The notes: a model not told the origin generated them from the sequence alone. Positions 35,405-43,120 are shown, counted from the stretch's first letter. The stretch is 43,120 nucleotides of DNA from CAYUNN01 sp964607015 (GCA_964607015.1 CAZSHN010000004.1:1-43120); one strand, 5' to 3'. A program made the numbers and translations.

Positions 35405-37111
35405 ATGAAAATTAGCTCAAAAAAATTAAAAGAACTCTTAACTGGCCCGGGCTTTATTAGTAAAAAAGATTTTGAGAATGCTGAAAAGAAAGCAAAGGAA
35501 AGTGGAAAACCAATAGAAGAAGTTTTAATAGATGAAAACTTAATTTCTGATATAGACTTAGGGAAAATCATTGCTGAGGAACTTGATTTTCCTTTCATTG
35601 ATTTAAGAAAAGAAGGAATTGACGAAGAGGTACTCAAGATTATTCCTGAGCTTGTTGCCAAAGTGCAACGGGTTATTGTTTTTGACAGAGCAGCTAAAAA
35701 AGGAAAAGAAAAGAAAGCTGTTTTGAAAGTAGCAATGGCTGATCCTAGTAATCATGAAATGATTAATTGGTTGGAAAAGAAAACAGGAGACGAGGTAGAG
35801 GTTTATTATACAACTCCTGCTTCGATAAGAGATGCCCTTAAGTTTTATAAAAAAGAAATTAAAGAAGAGTTTGATGATATTATTCAAAGTCAGGTAGAAG
35901 AAGCTCAGAAAAAAGAAGCAAAAGCAAAAGATGTTCCTGTTATTAAGATTGTTGATACCTTAATTAATTATGCTTATGAAAACAGAGCTTCTGATATTCA
36001 TATTGAACCTTTAGAAGACAAAACGAGGATAAGGTTCAGAATAGACGGTATATTGCACAATGTAGTTAATTTGCCAAGGAATGTTCACAATTTAGTGATT
36101 GCCCGAATTAAGGTTCTTTCTAAATTAAGAACAGATGAAAAGCTTGCTGCTCAAGATGGAAAGTTTTCTGTTAAATTTGGTCAGGAGAAATTTGACGTTC
36201 GTGTTTCAGTAGTTCCCATCACCGAAGGAGAAAAAGTTGTTATGAGGTTATTATCAGAAAGAGTAAGAAAATTCAATTTAGATAATTTAGGTCTTGTTGG
36301 AGAGAATTTAAATAAAGTTGAGAATGCTGCTAAAAAACCATATGGAATGATTTTAGCAACCGGTCCTACTGGTTCTGGTAAAACTACAACTCTTTATAGT
36401 GTTTTAAAAATATTAAACAAACCAGAAGTAAACATTTCTACTATCGAAGATCCAGTAGAATATGATATCCGAGGAGTTAATCAAATTCAGGTTAATCCGA
36501 AAAAGAACATTAGCTTTATAAACGGTCTTCGTTCTATTGTAAGGCAAGATCCAGATATTATCATGGTGGGTGAGATTAGAGATCCAGAAACCGCTAATAT
36601 TGCTATTAACGCTGCTATGACTGGCCATCTAGTGCTTTCTACAATGCATGCTAATACTGCTGCTACTAATCTTCCAAGATTAATAGACATGGGGATAGAA
36701 CCATTCTTAGTTGCTTCTTCTGTTAATGTGATAATTGCTCAGAGATTGGTAAGGAAAGTTTGTACTCGTTGTCGGGAAAGTTATGAATTAACTAAAAAAC
36801 AAGCGACAGAAAAGAATTTTCCTGAATCAGTTATTAAAAAAGTGTTCAAAGGAAAGGATAAGGTAAGGATTTTCCACGGTAAAGGTTGTAAAACCTGTGT
36901 TGGCACTGGTTTTTCTGGAAGAGTTGGTATTTTTGAAGTTCTTGAAATGAAAGATAGGATTCAAAAATTAGTTATGGAAAAAGCTAATGCAGGAGAGATA
37001 GAAGAAGCAGCAATTGAAGGAGGGATGACAACAATGCTTGATGATGGAATCCAGAAAGCTGTTTTAGGAGTTACTACCATTGAGGAAGTACTTAGAGCTA
37101 CAAAAACTTAA
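35405..37111 (+). CDS. pilB: Type IV pilus assembly ATPase PilB (GspE family)
   Basis: The extension ATPase that drives pilin assembly from the cytoplasmic side. It is 568 residues from the chosen start. An N-terminal MshE/GspE-N domain (about 20-155) comes first. The ATPase core has Walker A GPTGSGKT at 320-327, the Asp box IEDPVEYDIRGVNQIQ, Walker B DPDIIMVGEIRDPETA, and the His box TGHLVLSTMHAN. The zinc-binding CTRCRE ... CKTC lies near the C-terminus. The frame is open to an ATG at 35375 with an AAAGGG nearby, but that adds MFFLYFYNLE, unlike any PilB. The start at 35405 (MKISSKKLKEL) is the usual one. pilC follows after 2 bases. Confidence 0.96.
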   Translation: MKISSKKLKELLTGPGFISKKDFENAEKKAKESGKPIEEVLIDENLISDIDLGKIIAEELDFPFIDLRKEGIDEEVLKIIPELVAKVQRVIVFDRAAKKGKEKKAVLKVAMADPSNHEMINWLEKKTGDEVEVYYTTPASIRDALKFYKKEIKEEFDDIIQSQVEEAQKKEAKAKDVPVIKIVDTLINYAYENRASDIHIEPLEDKTRIRFRIDGILHNVVNLPRNVHNLVIARIKVLSKLRTDEKLAAQDGKFSVKFGQEKFDVRVSVVPITEGEKVVMRLLSERVRKFNLDNLGLVGENLNKVENAAKKPYGMILATGPTGSGKTTTLYSVLKILNKPEVNISTIEDPVEYDIRGVNQIQVNPKKNISFINGLRSIVRQDPDIIMVGEIRDPETANIAINAAMTGHLVLSTMHANTAATNLPRLIDMGIEPFLVASSVNVIIAQRLVRKVCTRCRESYELTKKQATEKNFPESVIKKVFKGKDKVRIFHGKGCKTCVGTGFSGRVGIFEVLEMKDRIQKLVMEKANAGEIEEAAIEGGMTTMLDDGIQKAVLGVTTIEEVLRATKT

Positions 37112-37113
37112 TT

Positions 37114-38328
37114 ATGAAATTTACTTATATTGCTCAAACAAGAGAGGGTAAGAGCAAGATTGGAGAAGTAACTGCTATTAACCTGAACGAAGCTAAAGAG
37201 AAGCTCTTAGGAAGGGATTTGATTTTGATTTCTGTTGACCCAATCAAGCAAAAGAAATTTCTTATCCCTTTTCCTTCCAGAATTTCTCATTTAGACAAGC
37301 TTCTTTTCGTTCGTCACTTAAAAATGTTGATCAAGGCAGGGTTGCCTTTAAGAGAAGCAGTGTCGGAAATTAGAGATCAAACTCAATCCAGGAAATTTAG
37401 TAGGATATTAGATAGTGTTCTAAGTCAGCTTGATAATGGTCAGTCTTTATCAAATAGTCTTTCTCTTCATCCCAAGGTTTTCGATGAGCTTTTTATTAGT
37501 TTAATTGAAGTAGGAGAGGCGAGTGGTACCCTTGAAGAAAATCTCGGTTATTTAGCTGATCAATTAGAGAAAAAGCATAATCTGAGGACAAAGATTAAAG
37601 GAGCAATGATTTATCCTATCATTGTTTTAGTTTCCACTTTTGGTTTAGTTGGAATTTTAGCTGTATTTATTTTACCTAAGCTTCTTCCTTTGTTCCGAAG
37701 TTTTAATACTGAATTGCCCTTGCCAACAAAAATATTGCTTTTCTTTATCTCTGCTGGAGAAAGTTATGGAATTTATATTTTTTCTCTGCTTGTTGGGCTC
37801 GTCTTCTTTCTCTTTTTCATCTATCGTTTTAAACCAGTTAAAAAGTTTTTCCACAGGATAATATTGAAGTTTCCTATTTTCGGAAAGATGTCGAGAGAGG
37901 TTAATCTTGCTTATTTCTCTCGTACTCTTGCCATTCTTATTAAAAGCGGAGTTCCGATAGTAGAGGCTTTTGAAATTACAAGTAGAAGTTTAAGTAATGT
38001 CGTTTATCAAGAAGAAGTTAAAAAAGTAATTCCAACAATAAAACAAGGAGGGCAGATAGCAGGTTATTTCAAAGAAAAGCCTAAGTTTTTTCCTTCTGTT
38101 TTTTCAAGAATGATAAGTATTGGAGAAAAAACAGGAAATATCGATGAAGCCCTCTCTTATTTAGCTGATTTCTACGAAAGGAATATTGATGAAGCTACTA
38201 AAAATATTTCTTCTACCATTGAGCCAGCTTTGTTGGTAATAATGGGTCTTATGATTGGCTTCATTGCTATTTCTATTATTATGCCAATCTATGAAATGAC
38301 TCATGGTTTAAGTGGTTTAAGAAGATAA
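37114..38328 (+). CDS. pilC: Type IV pilus inner-membrane platform protein PilC
   Basis: A 404-residue protein with two GspF/PilC (T2SF) domains, each with helix pairs. Typical features are FVRHLKMLIKAGLPLREAV and, in the second half, FSRTLAILIKSGVPIVEAFEI. Membrane helices are at about 170-192, 218-240 and 378-400. PilC couples PilB motion to pilin insertion. The start is 2 bases after pilB. The minor pilin gene follows after 8 bases. The order pilB-pilC is standard, but no pilT retraction ATPase or pilD peptidase lies in this window. Confidence 0.96.
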   Translation: MKFTYIAQTREGKSKIGEVTAINLNEAKEKLLGRDLILISVDPIKQKKFLIPFPSRISHLDKLLFVRHLKMLIKAGLPLREAVSEIRDQTQSRKFSRILDSVLSQLDNGQSLSNSLSLHPKVFDELFISLIEVGEASGTLEENLGYLADQLEKKHNLRTKIKGAMIYPIIVLVSTFGLVGILAVFILPKLLPLFRSFNTELPLPTKILLFFISAGESYGIYIFSLLVGLVFFLFFIYRFKPVKKFFHRIILKFPIFGKMSREVNLAYFSRTLAILIKSGVPIVEAFEITSRSLSNVVYQEEVKKVIPTIKQGGQIAGYFKEKPKFFPSVFSRMISIGEKTGNIDEALSYLADFYERNIDEATKNISSTIEPALLVIMGLMIGFIAISIIMPIYEMTHGLSGLRR

Positions 38329-38336
38329 TCTATATT

Positions 38337-39281
38337 ATGAGAGGATTTACTTTTATTGAGTTTTTAATTGTAATATCTATAATTGCTGTCTTATTAATCC
38401 TAACGGTTCCCTTAGGAATTGATTTTTATAGAAATCAACAATTAGATAGTGTTACTCAAGAAGTTCTTCAGAATTTAAGAAGAGCTCATATTGATGCAAT
38501 GTCTCAGTCCGGTTATAGTTTTGGAGCTCAGTTCGGATCAGAGGAATATGTTCTCTTTCGAGGAGAATCTGCTGCAACTGGAGAGAACGAAGAAGTATTT
38601 GATATTCCTGGAGGAATATCTTTTAGTGGGATAAATGAAGTGGTTTTTGCTAAATTAACAGGAGAACCTTCTACTACCGGTGATATTAATATTACAAATG
38701 GAATTTCAACAACAACGATAAGCATTAATAGCTTAGGAAGACTAGCCTATATCTCTTATTCAGAACCTCAGCCATCACAAGGATGCTGGGGAACAGGAGG
38801 AGATTGTGATCCTGACTGTCAGTATACAAGCGTTGGAACACCTCTTGATTATTACCTAGAACCAGACCCTCCTTGTAACAGAGAGTGTAATCCAGCAGGA
38901 AGATTCTTTATTAATCCTTCAGGAACCTGCAGCGATGATGGTTCAGGGAATTGCTACAAGATGGAAGACCCTACTACTCAGAACACAGAGTGTAATCAGG
39001 GAGATTCTTGTGAGGGGAAATGCGGAGGAAGGTGTGTTCCTTGTGAAGAAATTGAAGACGAGAGAGAATGCTTACAGCAGGAAGGTTGTCAATTATTTAG
39101 CACTCCAGAAGGAGATGCTTGTGGAGGAACCTGTACTCCTTGTTCAGAATTTGAAGAAAGCGAAGAAGAATGTATGAATCAGTTAGGTTGTCGCTGGGAT
39201 GTAGTTGCCTGGTACTGGAATCTAGCAGCACCTCGTTCCGGCTATTTTAATTACACTAACTGTCAATGGTATGAAGAATGA
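38337..39281 (+). CDS. Minor pilin 1 with Cys-rich C-terminal domain
   Basis: A 314-residue prepilin-like protein. The leader and helix are MRGFTFIEFLIVISIIAVLL, with the G3-F4 cleavage site and E8. A GspH/FimT-like globular part follows to about residue 145. Residues 148-314 form a domain with 20 cysteines that begins QGCWGTGGDC and ends YFNYTNCQWYEE. This domain recurs at the end of the next two genes. Dense cysteines suggest disulfide-stabilised, surface-exposed structure, and a pilus-tip adhesin is a plausible role (inference). The stop overlaps the start of the next gene by 11 bases. Within the domain, C-x5/6-C-x4-GC patterns such as ECLQQEGC and ECMNQLGC resemble small repeated disulfide motifs. 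Confidence 0.85.
   Translation: MRGFTFIEFLIVISIIAVLLILTVPLGIDFYRNQQLDSVTQEVLQNLRRAHIDAMSQSGYSFGAQFGSEEYVLFRGESAATGENEEVFDIPGGISFSGINEVVFAKLTGEPSTTGDINITNGISTTTISINSLGRLAYISYSEPQPSQGCWGTGGDCDPDCQYTSVGTPLDYYLEPDPPCNRECNPAGRFFINPSGTCSDDGSGNCYKMEDPTTQNTECNQGDSCEGKCGGRCVPCEEIEDERECLQQEGCQLFSTPEGDACGGTCTPCSEFEESEEECMNQLGCRWDVVAWYWNLAAPRSGYFNYTNCQWYEE
38778..39281 (+). repeat. Cys-rich domain repeat, copy 1
   Basis: Copy 1 of a ~0.5-kb repeated coding module; the others are at 40036-40530 and 40949-41446. Long runs are identical or nearly so to copy 2 at DNA level, for example 38843-38902 against 40101-40160. Confidence 0.85.
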
Positions 39282-40533
39282 GAAAGGCCAATCTTTTATA
39301 GAATTGCTGATTTCTATAGGAATATTTATTGCGATAACTTCTGCCATTACTTTCCTTGTCCTTAATTCTCATATTAGCAATAGATTGGGACAGGAAATAA
39401 CAGAGGCAAATTATTTGGCCCAGGAAGGGATAGAAGCAGCAAGATCAATTAGGGACAACGATTGGGATGATTTAGTAGATGGAAATTATGAAGTGGAGGT
39501 TTCCGGAGATAGCTGGGTTTTTAAGGATTCAGGAGCTGGCATTACCCCCTCTCTCTTTAATAGAGTAATAACAGTAGAGACAGTAAGGCCAGATGTTAAA
39601 AAAATTACCTCCAAAGTAAGCTGGGACTTTATTAGCAATAGAAGTCAGAATGTAGAGCTTGTTACTTATCTTACAAATTGGCAAAAGGAGGTTTCAGGAA
39701 TAGAAGTTTCTTTTAGCTCGGCTAGTTATTCTGTTTTAGAAGATGAAGGAGTGTTGACTGCAACGGTAAGTCTTTCTGGACTAGGAGAGAATCAAGTTAG
39801 TGTCAGATATAGAACAGAAGAAGGAACCGCAACTGATCCCGAAGATTATATTTCAGCTGACGATATTCTGGTTTTTGATCCCGGTCAAGCGTCTAAAACT
39901 TTTGACGTGACTATTGTGGATAACTCTTTAGAAGAACCAGATGAATATTTCAATTTAATTCTTTACGATCCCCAGGGTGCTATTCTAGGAACTCCTAATC
40001 AATCAACAGTAACAATTAGAGATGACGATGCTTATCAAGGATGCTGGGGAATAGGAGGAGATTGTGATGATGGTTGTCAATACACAAATTATGGAACACC
40101 TCTTGATTATTACCTAGAACCAGACCCTCCTTGTAACAGAGAGTGTAATCCAGCAGGGAGATTCATCGTCAATCCTTCAGGAACTTGTAGCGATGATGGT
40201 TCAGGGAATTGCTACAAGATGGAAGATCCTACTATTCAGAATATAGATTGTAATCAGGGAGATTCTTGTGAGGGGAAATGCGGAGGAAGGTGTACTCCGT
40301 GTCGGAATATTACAGATGAAAGACAGTGTTTACAACAAGAAGGATGTACTGGGTTTAATACTCCTTGGGGTTTTGTCTGTCTTGGAACCTGTACTGATTG
40401 TGAAGAATTTGTTCAGGAAGAAAGTTGTTCTCTGCAGCTTGGCTGCAGCTGGAGCGCCAGCGCCTGGTACTGGAATCTAGCAACTCCTCGTTCTGGCTAC
40501 TTTAATTACACTAATTGTCAATGGTATGAATAA
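39271..40533 (+). CDS. Minor pilin 2 with Calx-beta and Cys-rich domains
   Basis: A 420-residue prepilin-like protein. The N-terminus MKNEKGQSFIELLISIGIFIA carries the G-Q-S-F-I-E type of cleavage site and helix, and the fold after it resembles PilV/GspI-like minor pilins. Residues about 148-253 form a Calx-beta domain (YSVLEDEGVLTATVSL, YRTEEGTATDPEDYISA, EEPDEYFNLILYDP), a calcium-binding fold common in surface adhesins. Residues 256-420 are the Cys-rich domain shared with its neighbours (QGCWGIGGDC to NCQWYE). The ATG lies inside the last codons of the preceding gene (overlap 11 bases), and its own last codons contain the next start (overlap 8). Tip exposure is inferred from the added domains. 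Confidence 0.86.
   Translation: MKNEKGQSFIELLISIGIFIAITSAITFLVLNSHISNRLGQEITEANYLAQEGIEAARSIRDNDWDDLVDGNYEVEVSGDSWVFKDSGAGITPSLFNRVITVETVRPDVKKITSKVSWDFISNRSQNVELVTYLTNWQKEVSGIEVSFSSASYSVLEDEGVLTATVSLSGLGENQVSVRYRTEEGTATDPEDYISADDILVFDPGQASKTFDVTIVDNSLEEPDEYFNLILYDPQGAILGTPNQSTVTIRDDDAYQGCWGIGGDCDDGCQYTNYGTPLDYYLEPDPPCNRECNPAGRFIVNPSGTCSDDGSGNCYKMEDPTIQNIDCNQGDSCEGKCGGRCTPCRNITDERQCLQQEGCTGFNTPWGFVCLGTCTDCEEFVQEESCSLQLGCSWSASAWYWNLATPRSGYFNYTNCQWYE
40036..40530 (+). repeat. Cys-rich domain repeat, copy 2
   Basis: Copy 2 of the repeated module, 165 codons. Its 3' part (about 40436-40491) is identical or almost identical to copy 3 (about 41351-41400), while its 5' half is closest to copy 1. 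Confidence 0.85.
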
Positions 40534-41449
40534 AGGAGGATTTACTTTAATAGAATTGATAATCTATATTGCCATTGTTTCCTTGGTTCTTATCCTGTCA
40601 AGTAATTTTGCTTGGGATATTATTCAAGGAAATACAAAGTCAAATTCTTTTAGAGAGGTGCAGCAAAATTCCCGGTTTGCTATAGAAAGAGTGTCCCGTA
40701 GCTTAAGAGAAGGAAACGATCCTGGTATTTTTACTGTTTCTGAAGGAATTCTTTATGAGAACGAAACCCCTTTAACTACTGAACAGGTAGAGGTTACTAA
40801 TTTTAGAGTTAGTCCTATTGCTAACACCTACAAAATTAATCTAACTGTTGAGTATAATAATATTAGCGGGAGGAATGAATACGAAGCAGAATCAACCTTA
40901 GAATCAACAGTTGCTGTTTTATCAGAAGGAGGAACTCCTCCGCCACCACAGGGATGCTGGGGAATAGGAGGAGATTGTGATACTGACTGTCAGTACGCAG
41001 ATTATGGAACAGAGATAGGATATTATCTAGAACCAGACCCTCCTTGTAATTCTCAATGTAGTCCGGCAGGAGAGATGATCGTCAATCCTTCAGGAACCTG
41101 CAGCGACGATGGTTCAGGGAATTGCTACAAGATGGAAGATCCTACTTCTCAAAGCATAGATTGTAATCAGGGAGAGGCGTGTGCAGAAGATTGTAGAGGT
41201 AATTGTACTCCTTGTGAAGAAATTGTAGATCCAAGAACTTGCGTTTCGCAAGATGGATGCAATTTGCTTGCTACGCCAGGAGGAGATTTTAGGTGTTACG
41301 GAACTTGTACTCCTTGTTTTAATTTTGGTAACGAAGATGATTGTTCTAGACAGCTTGGCTGCAGCTGGAGCGCCAGCGCCTGGTACTGGAATCTAGCAGC
41401 ACCTCGTTCCGGCTATTTTAATTACACTAATTGTCAATGGTATGAATAA
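40526..41449 (+). CDS. Minor pilin 3 with Cys-rich C-terminal domain
   Basis: A 307-residue prepilin-like protein. MNKGGFTLIELIIYIAIVSLVLIL gives cleavage after G5, with F6 and E10. The following SFREVQQNSRFAIERVSRSLREGND is typical of PilW/GspJ-like minor pilins. Residues 142-307 are the third copy of the Cys-rich domain (QGCWGIGGDC to NCQWYE), more diverged in its middle (ACAEDCRGNCTPCEEI). A PPPP linker precedes the domain. The gene starts within the end of minor pilin 2 (8-base overlap). Its own end contains the start of the PilX-like gene in the same way. Confidence 0.86.
   Translation: MNKGGFTLIELIIYIAIVSLVLILSSNFAWDIIQGNTKSNSFREVQQNSRFAIERVSRSLREGNDPGIFTVSEGILYENETPLTTEQVEVTNFRVSPIANTYKINLTVEYNNISGRNEYEAESTLESTVAVLSEGGTPPPPQGCWGIGGDCDTDCQYADYGTEIGYYLEPDPPCNSQCSPAGEMIVNPSGTCSDDGSGNCYKMEDPTSQSIDCNQGEACAEDCRGNCTPCEEIVDPRTCVSQDGCNLLATPGGDFRCYGTCTPCFNFGNEDDCSRQLGCSWSASAWYWNLAAPRSGYFNYTNCQWYE
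40949..41446 (+). repeat. Cys-rich domain repeat, copy 3
   Basis: Copy 3 of the module, 166 codons. Near its end it switches from copy-2-like to copy-1-like and back to copy-2-like sequence (about 41351-41449), a mosaic pattern. Confidence 0.82.
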
Positions 41450-41846
41450 AGAGGATAATAAAAATGGATATATTGCTTTAGTCTCGATTCTTCTCGTTTC
41501 TTCTCTTACTCTTTTTCTTGCTGTGAATGCTAATTTGTTTGGAATTTCAGAGTCAAGAATGGCTTTAGATAGAGCCCACTCTTCCAAAGCCTATTATCTA
41601 GCTAATCTTTGCGCAGAAGAAGCTTTGATTAATTTGAAAGATGATTTAGATTATTCTGGAGATGAGACAATTAATATTGCCGGCGGAAGTTGTGAGATTC
41701 TTCCTCTTGAAGGAAGTGGAAATGAAAATAGAACAATTAAAACAATTGGAAGTTTTGATAATAAGACAAGAAAGATTAAAATAGATATTGATCTAGTAAA
41801 TCCTGTAATGGAAATCAATTCATGGTTAGAGGTAACAGATTTTTGA
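41442..41846 (+). CDS. PilX-like minor pilin protein
   Basis: A 134-residue protein with one N-terminal helix (GYIALVSILLVSSLTLFLAVNANLF, about 9-33) after a short hydrophilic leader. SKAYYLANLCAEEALINLK follows, typical of PilX/GspK-like proteins that lack the strict GFTLIE site. It carries no Cys-rich domain, unlike the three genes before it, and has only two cysteines. Its ATG lies within the WYE codons that end minor pilin 3 (8-base overlap), so translational coupling is likely. It stops with TGA 7 bases before pilM. It probably belongs to the pilus priming or tip complex with the three preceding proteins. Confidence 0.75.
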   Translation: MNKEDNKNGYIALVSILLVSSLTLFLAVNANLFGISESRMALDRAHSSKAYYLANLCAEEALINLKDDLDYSGDETINIAGGSCEILPLEGSGNENRTIKTIGSFDNKTRKIKIDIDLVNPVMEINSWLEVTDF

Positions 41847-41853
41847 TTTAAAT

Positions 41854-43120
41854 ATGTTTAAGAGTAATAAAATATTTGGTTTAGATGTAAGTGATTTTTC
41901 AATAGAGGCTTTGCAGCTTAATTCTAGGAGAAAGCCAGTAGCTTTTGGTCGTCTTGTTATTGAAGAAGGAATTGTCAGAGATGGCTTTATTCTTGATAAA
42001 GAGAAATTAAAGGAAAAGATTAAAAGAGTTGTTACCAAAGGGAAAATTAAAGGAAGAAGGGTGGTTTTATCTCTCCCTGAATCAAAAATGTTTACCAGTC
42101 TTTTTACTATTCCTTTAGAGATAAAAGGAGATAAGCTGGAAGAGGTTGTGGAAAACGAAGCAAAGAAAACTATTCCCGTAGAAGCTTCTAAAACTTACTG
42201 GGACTGGCAAAGAGTTTATTCTGATTCCAAGAACAATCAGCAGTTAATTCTTTATGTCGGTACTTTGAAAGAGATTATTGATGATTATCTTGATATCTTA
42301 AAAGATCTTAAGATAGAGGTGGTTGCTTTTGAACTTGAATCAGTTGCTCTTGCTCGTGCCCTTTTAGCAGAATCCAAGCCAAGAAACGGAGTGATGATTA
42401 TAGATGTCGGAGCTCGAGTTACTGATATTAGTATTTTTGATAAGAACATTATATTAAAAGATTCTAATGTAGTTTCAGTGGGAGGTGATTATCTTACTAC
42501 TGTTTTGTCAGACGATCTTGGTGTTTCAGAAGAAGAAGCTGAAAAGTTGAAAAGAAAATTTGGCATTGATGGAGATAAAGAAAAAGTAAGCAATATCTTG
42601 AAAAAGGAGTTAGAACCTGTAATTGAAAGAATAAATAAGTCTATTGAATATTACGAAGGAAAACTAGATGGAGCATTCTTGGTTGGCGGATCAGCTTTAA
42701 TCCCTGGGTTGTCTAGCTATATTGCTTCCAAGATTAATCTCAATGTTAGCATTGGAGTTTCTCCGGTAATCAAGCAATTAAACAGAAAATCAATTCTTTT
42801 CAATACAGTGGCTGGTCTTGCTTTGAGAGGATTAGAGAAAAATCCCAAAGAAGCAGGAATTAATCTTTTGCCGGTGAAAGAAAAAGAGCCTAGTCTTGTT
42901 AGCAAAGAAACAAGCAAAAAGAATTATTTCAAGATTTTAGCAATTTTAGTTGGAATAATAGGAGTGATATTCTTTAGCTGGGTAATGTTTAAGTTTGTTT
43001 TAGGTCCCTTTCAAAAACCAGAACCAAAGCCTTTGCCTGAAGAGAGTATTCCGACTAGCACTGAGCCTGAGCCTGAAGTAGAAATAGATGTTGTTATTGT
43101 TCAGGAAACAGAAGAAGGTT
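41854..43120 (+). CDS. pilM: PilM with PilN-like INLLP extension, 3' end cut by window
   Basis: PilM is the cytoplasmic actin-like ATPase of the pilus alignment complex. MFKSNKIFGLDVSDFSIEAL, SLPESKMFTSLF, MIIDVGARVTDISIF, the VSVGGDYLT loop and FLVGGSALIPGLSSYI are all present, covering the full PilM fold (about residues 1-338). The frame then continues with AGINLLPVKEKE. INLLP is the motif by which the N-terminus of PilN binds PilM. A membrane helix (YFKILAILVGIIGVIFFSWVMF, about 357-378) and a Pro/Glu-rich stretch follow, and the frame is still open at 43120. A PilM-PilN-type fusion is possible. It starts 7 bases after the PilX-like gene. Confidence 0.9.
   Translation, partial: MFKSNKIFGLDVSDFSIEALQLNSRRKPVAFGRLVIEEGIVRDGFILDKEKLKEKIKRVVTKGKIKGRRVVLSLPESKMFTSLFTIPLEIKGDKLEEVVENEAKKTIPVEASKTYWDWQRVYSDSKNNQQLILYVGTLKEIIDDYLDILKDLKIEVVAFELESVALARALLAESKPRNGVMIIDVGARVTDISIFDKNIILKDSNVVSVGGDYLTTVLSDDLGVSEEEAEKLKRKFGIDGDKEKVSNILKKELEPVIERINKSIEYYEGKLDGAFLVGGSALIPGLSSYIASKINLNVSIGVSPVIKQLNRKSILFNTVAGLALRGLEKNPKEAGINLLPVKEKEPSLVSKETSKKNYFKILAILVGIIGVIFFSWVMFKFVLGPFQKPEPKPLPEESIPTSTEPEPEVEIDVVIVQETEEG

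Noticed and set aside
1..43120. CRISPR arrays, insertion sequences, prophage or integrase genes
   Set aside because: No regularly spaced repeats of 24-40 bases, no transposase or recombinase motifs (DDE, Tyr or Ser type) seen on either strand.
1..43120. UGA recoding (genetic code 25)
   Set aside because: Several clear genes end at TGA (for example 2811-2813, 21134-21136, 41844-41846) and none needs readthrough.

Overview
This is an AT-rich bacterial window that looks like a Patescibacteria (Candidate Phyla Radiation) genome. That is an inference from several traits: many short single-pass or secreted proteins of no known family, minor-pilin genes with GFTLIELL-type leaders, a type IV pilus cluster, tRNA genes without an encoded CCA end, and few Shine-Dalgarno sites. 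TGA ends several genes (for example MscS, the Gmad2 protein and the PilX-like protein), so the recoded-UGA lineages (Gracilibacteria/SR1) are unlikely. A 100-base run of N at 26545-26644 shows that this is a scaffold.

Layout. 1-4073 (+): the end of htpX, tRNA-Ser(GGA), then a tight set of pilin-like protein, Nudix hydrolase, MscS channel and TreT-like glycosyltransferase. 4062-9409 (-): a four-gene alpha-glucan operon with two different GlgA glycogen synthases, a GH57 enzyme and an APH-fold kinase. 9514-12620 (+): dnaG-rpoD macromolecular-synthesis operon, then tRNA-Asn(GTT). 12639-26248: accessory islands of mostly single genes, many with their own promoter and intrinsic terminator: NYN protein, DUF5680 protein, zinc-ribbon protein, GT4, membrane-anchored proteins, divergent polysaccharide deacetylase, HAD phosphatase, Gmad2 protein, RRM protein, a CPA2 antiporter and TspO. 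26249-32160: a long leader and a 1779-residue, multi-domain, membrane-anchored surface protein. 32198-35345: an oxidative-stress operon under a Fur/PerR-type regulator with its own palindromic operator (NrdD-like zinc protein, hemerythrin, encapsulin-type ferritin, peroxiredoxin, rubrerythrin, superoxide reductase). 35348-43120: type IV pilus operon (pilB, pilC, three minor pilins, PilX-like protein, pilM running off the end).

How it fits together. The cell appears able to store and remodel alpha-glucan, to defend itself against O2, superoxide and peroxide in the way anaerobes do, and to display a pilus and a large surface protein. The three adjacent minor pilins all end in the same ~166-residue, ~20-cysteine domain. 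The last codons of each domain contain the start codon of the next gene, and the copies are mosaic. This is the most unusual arrangement in the window and a good candidate for a pilus-tip adhesin system. A second recurrent theme is transcriptional: a run of six or seven T followed by exactly two bases and a TAKAAT-like -10 box occurs at least six times. The T run often doubles as the U-tract of the upstream terminator. At four other or overlapping sites the -10 lies only 7-9 bases before the ATG, suggesting leaderless mRNAs.
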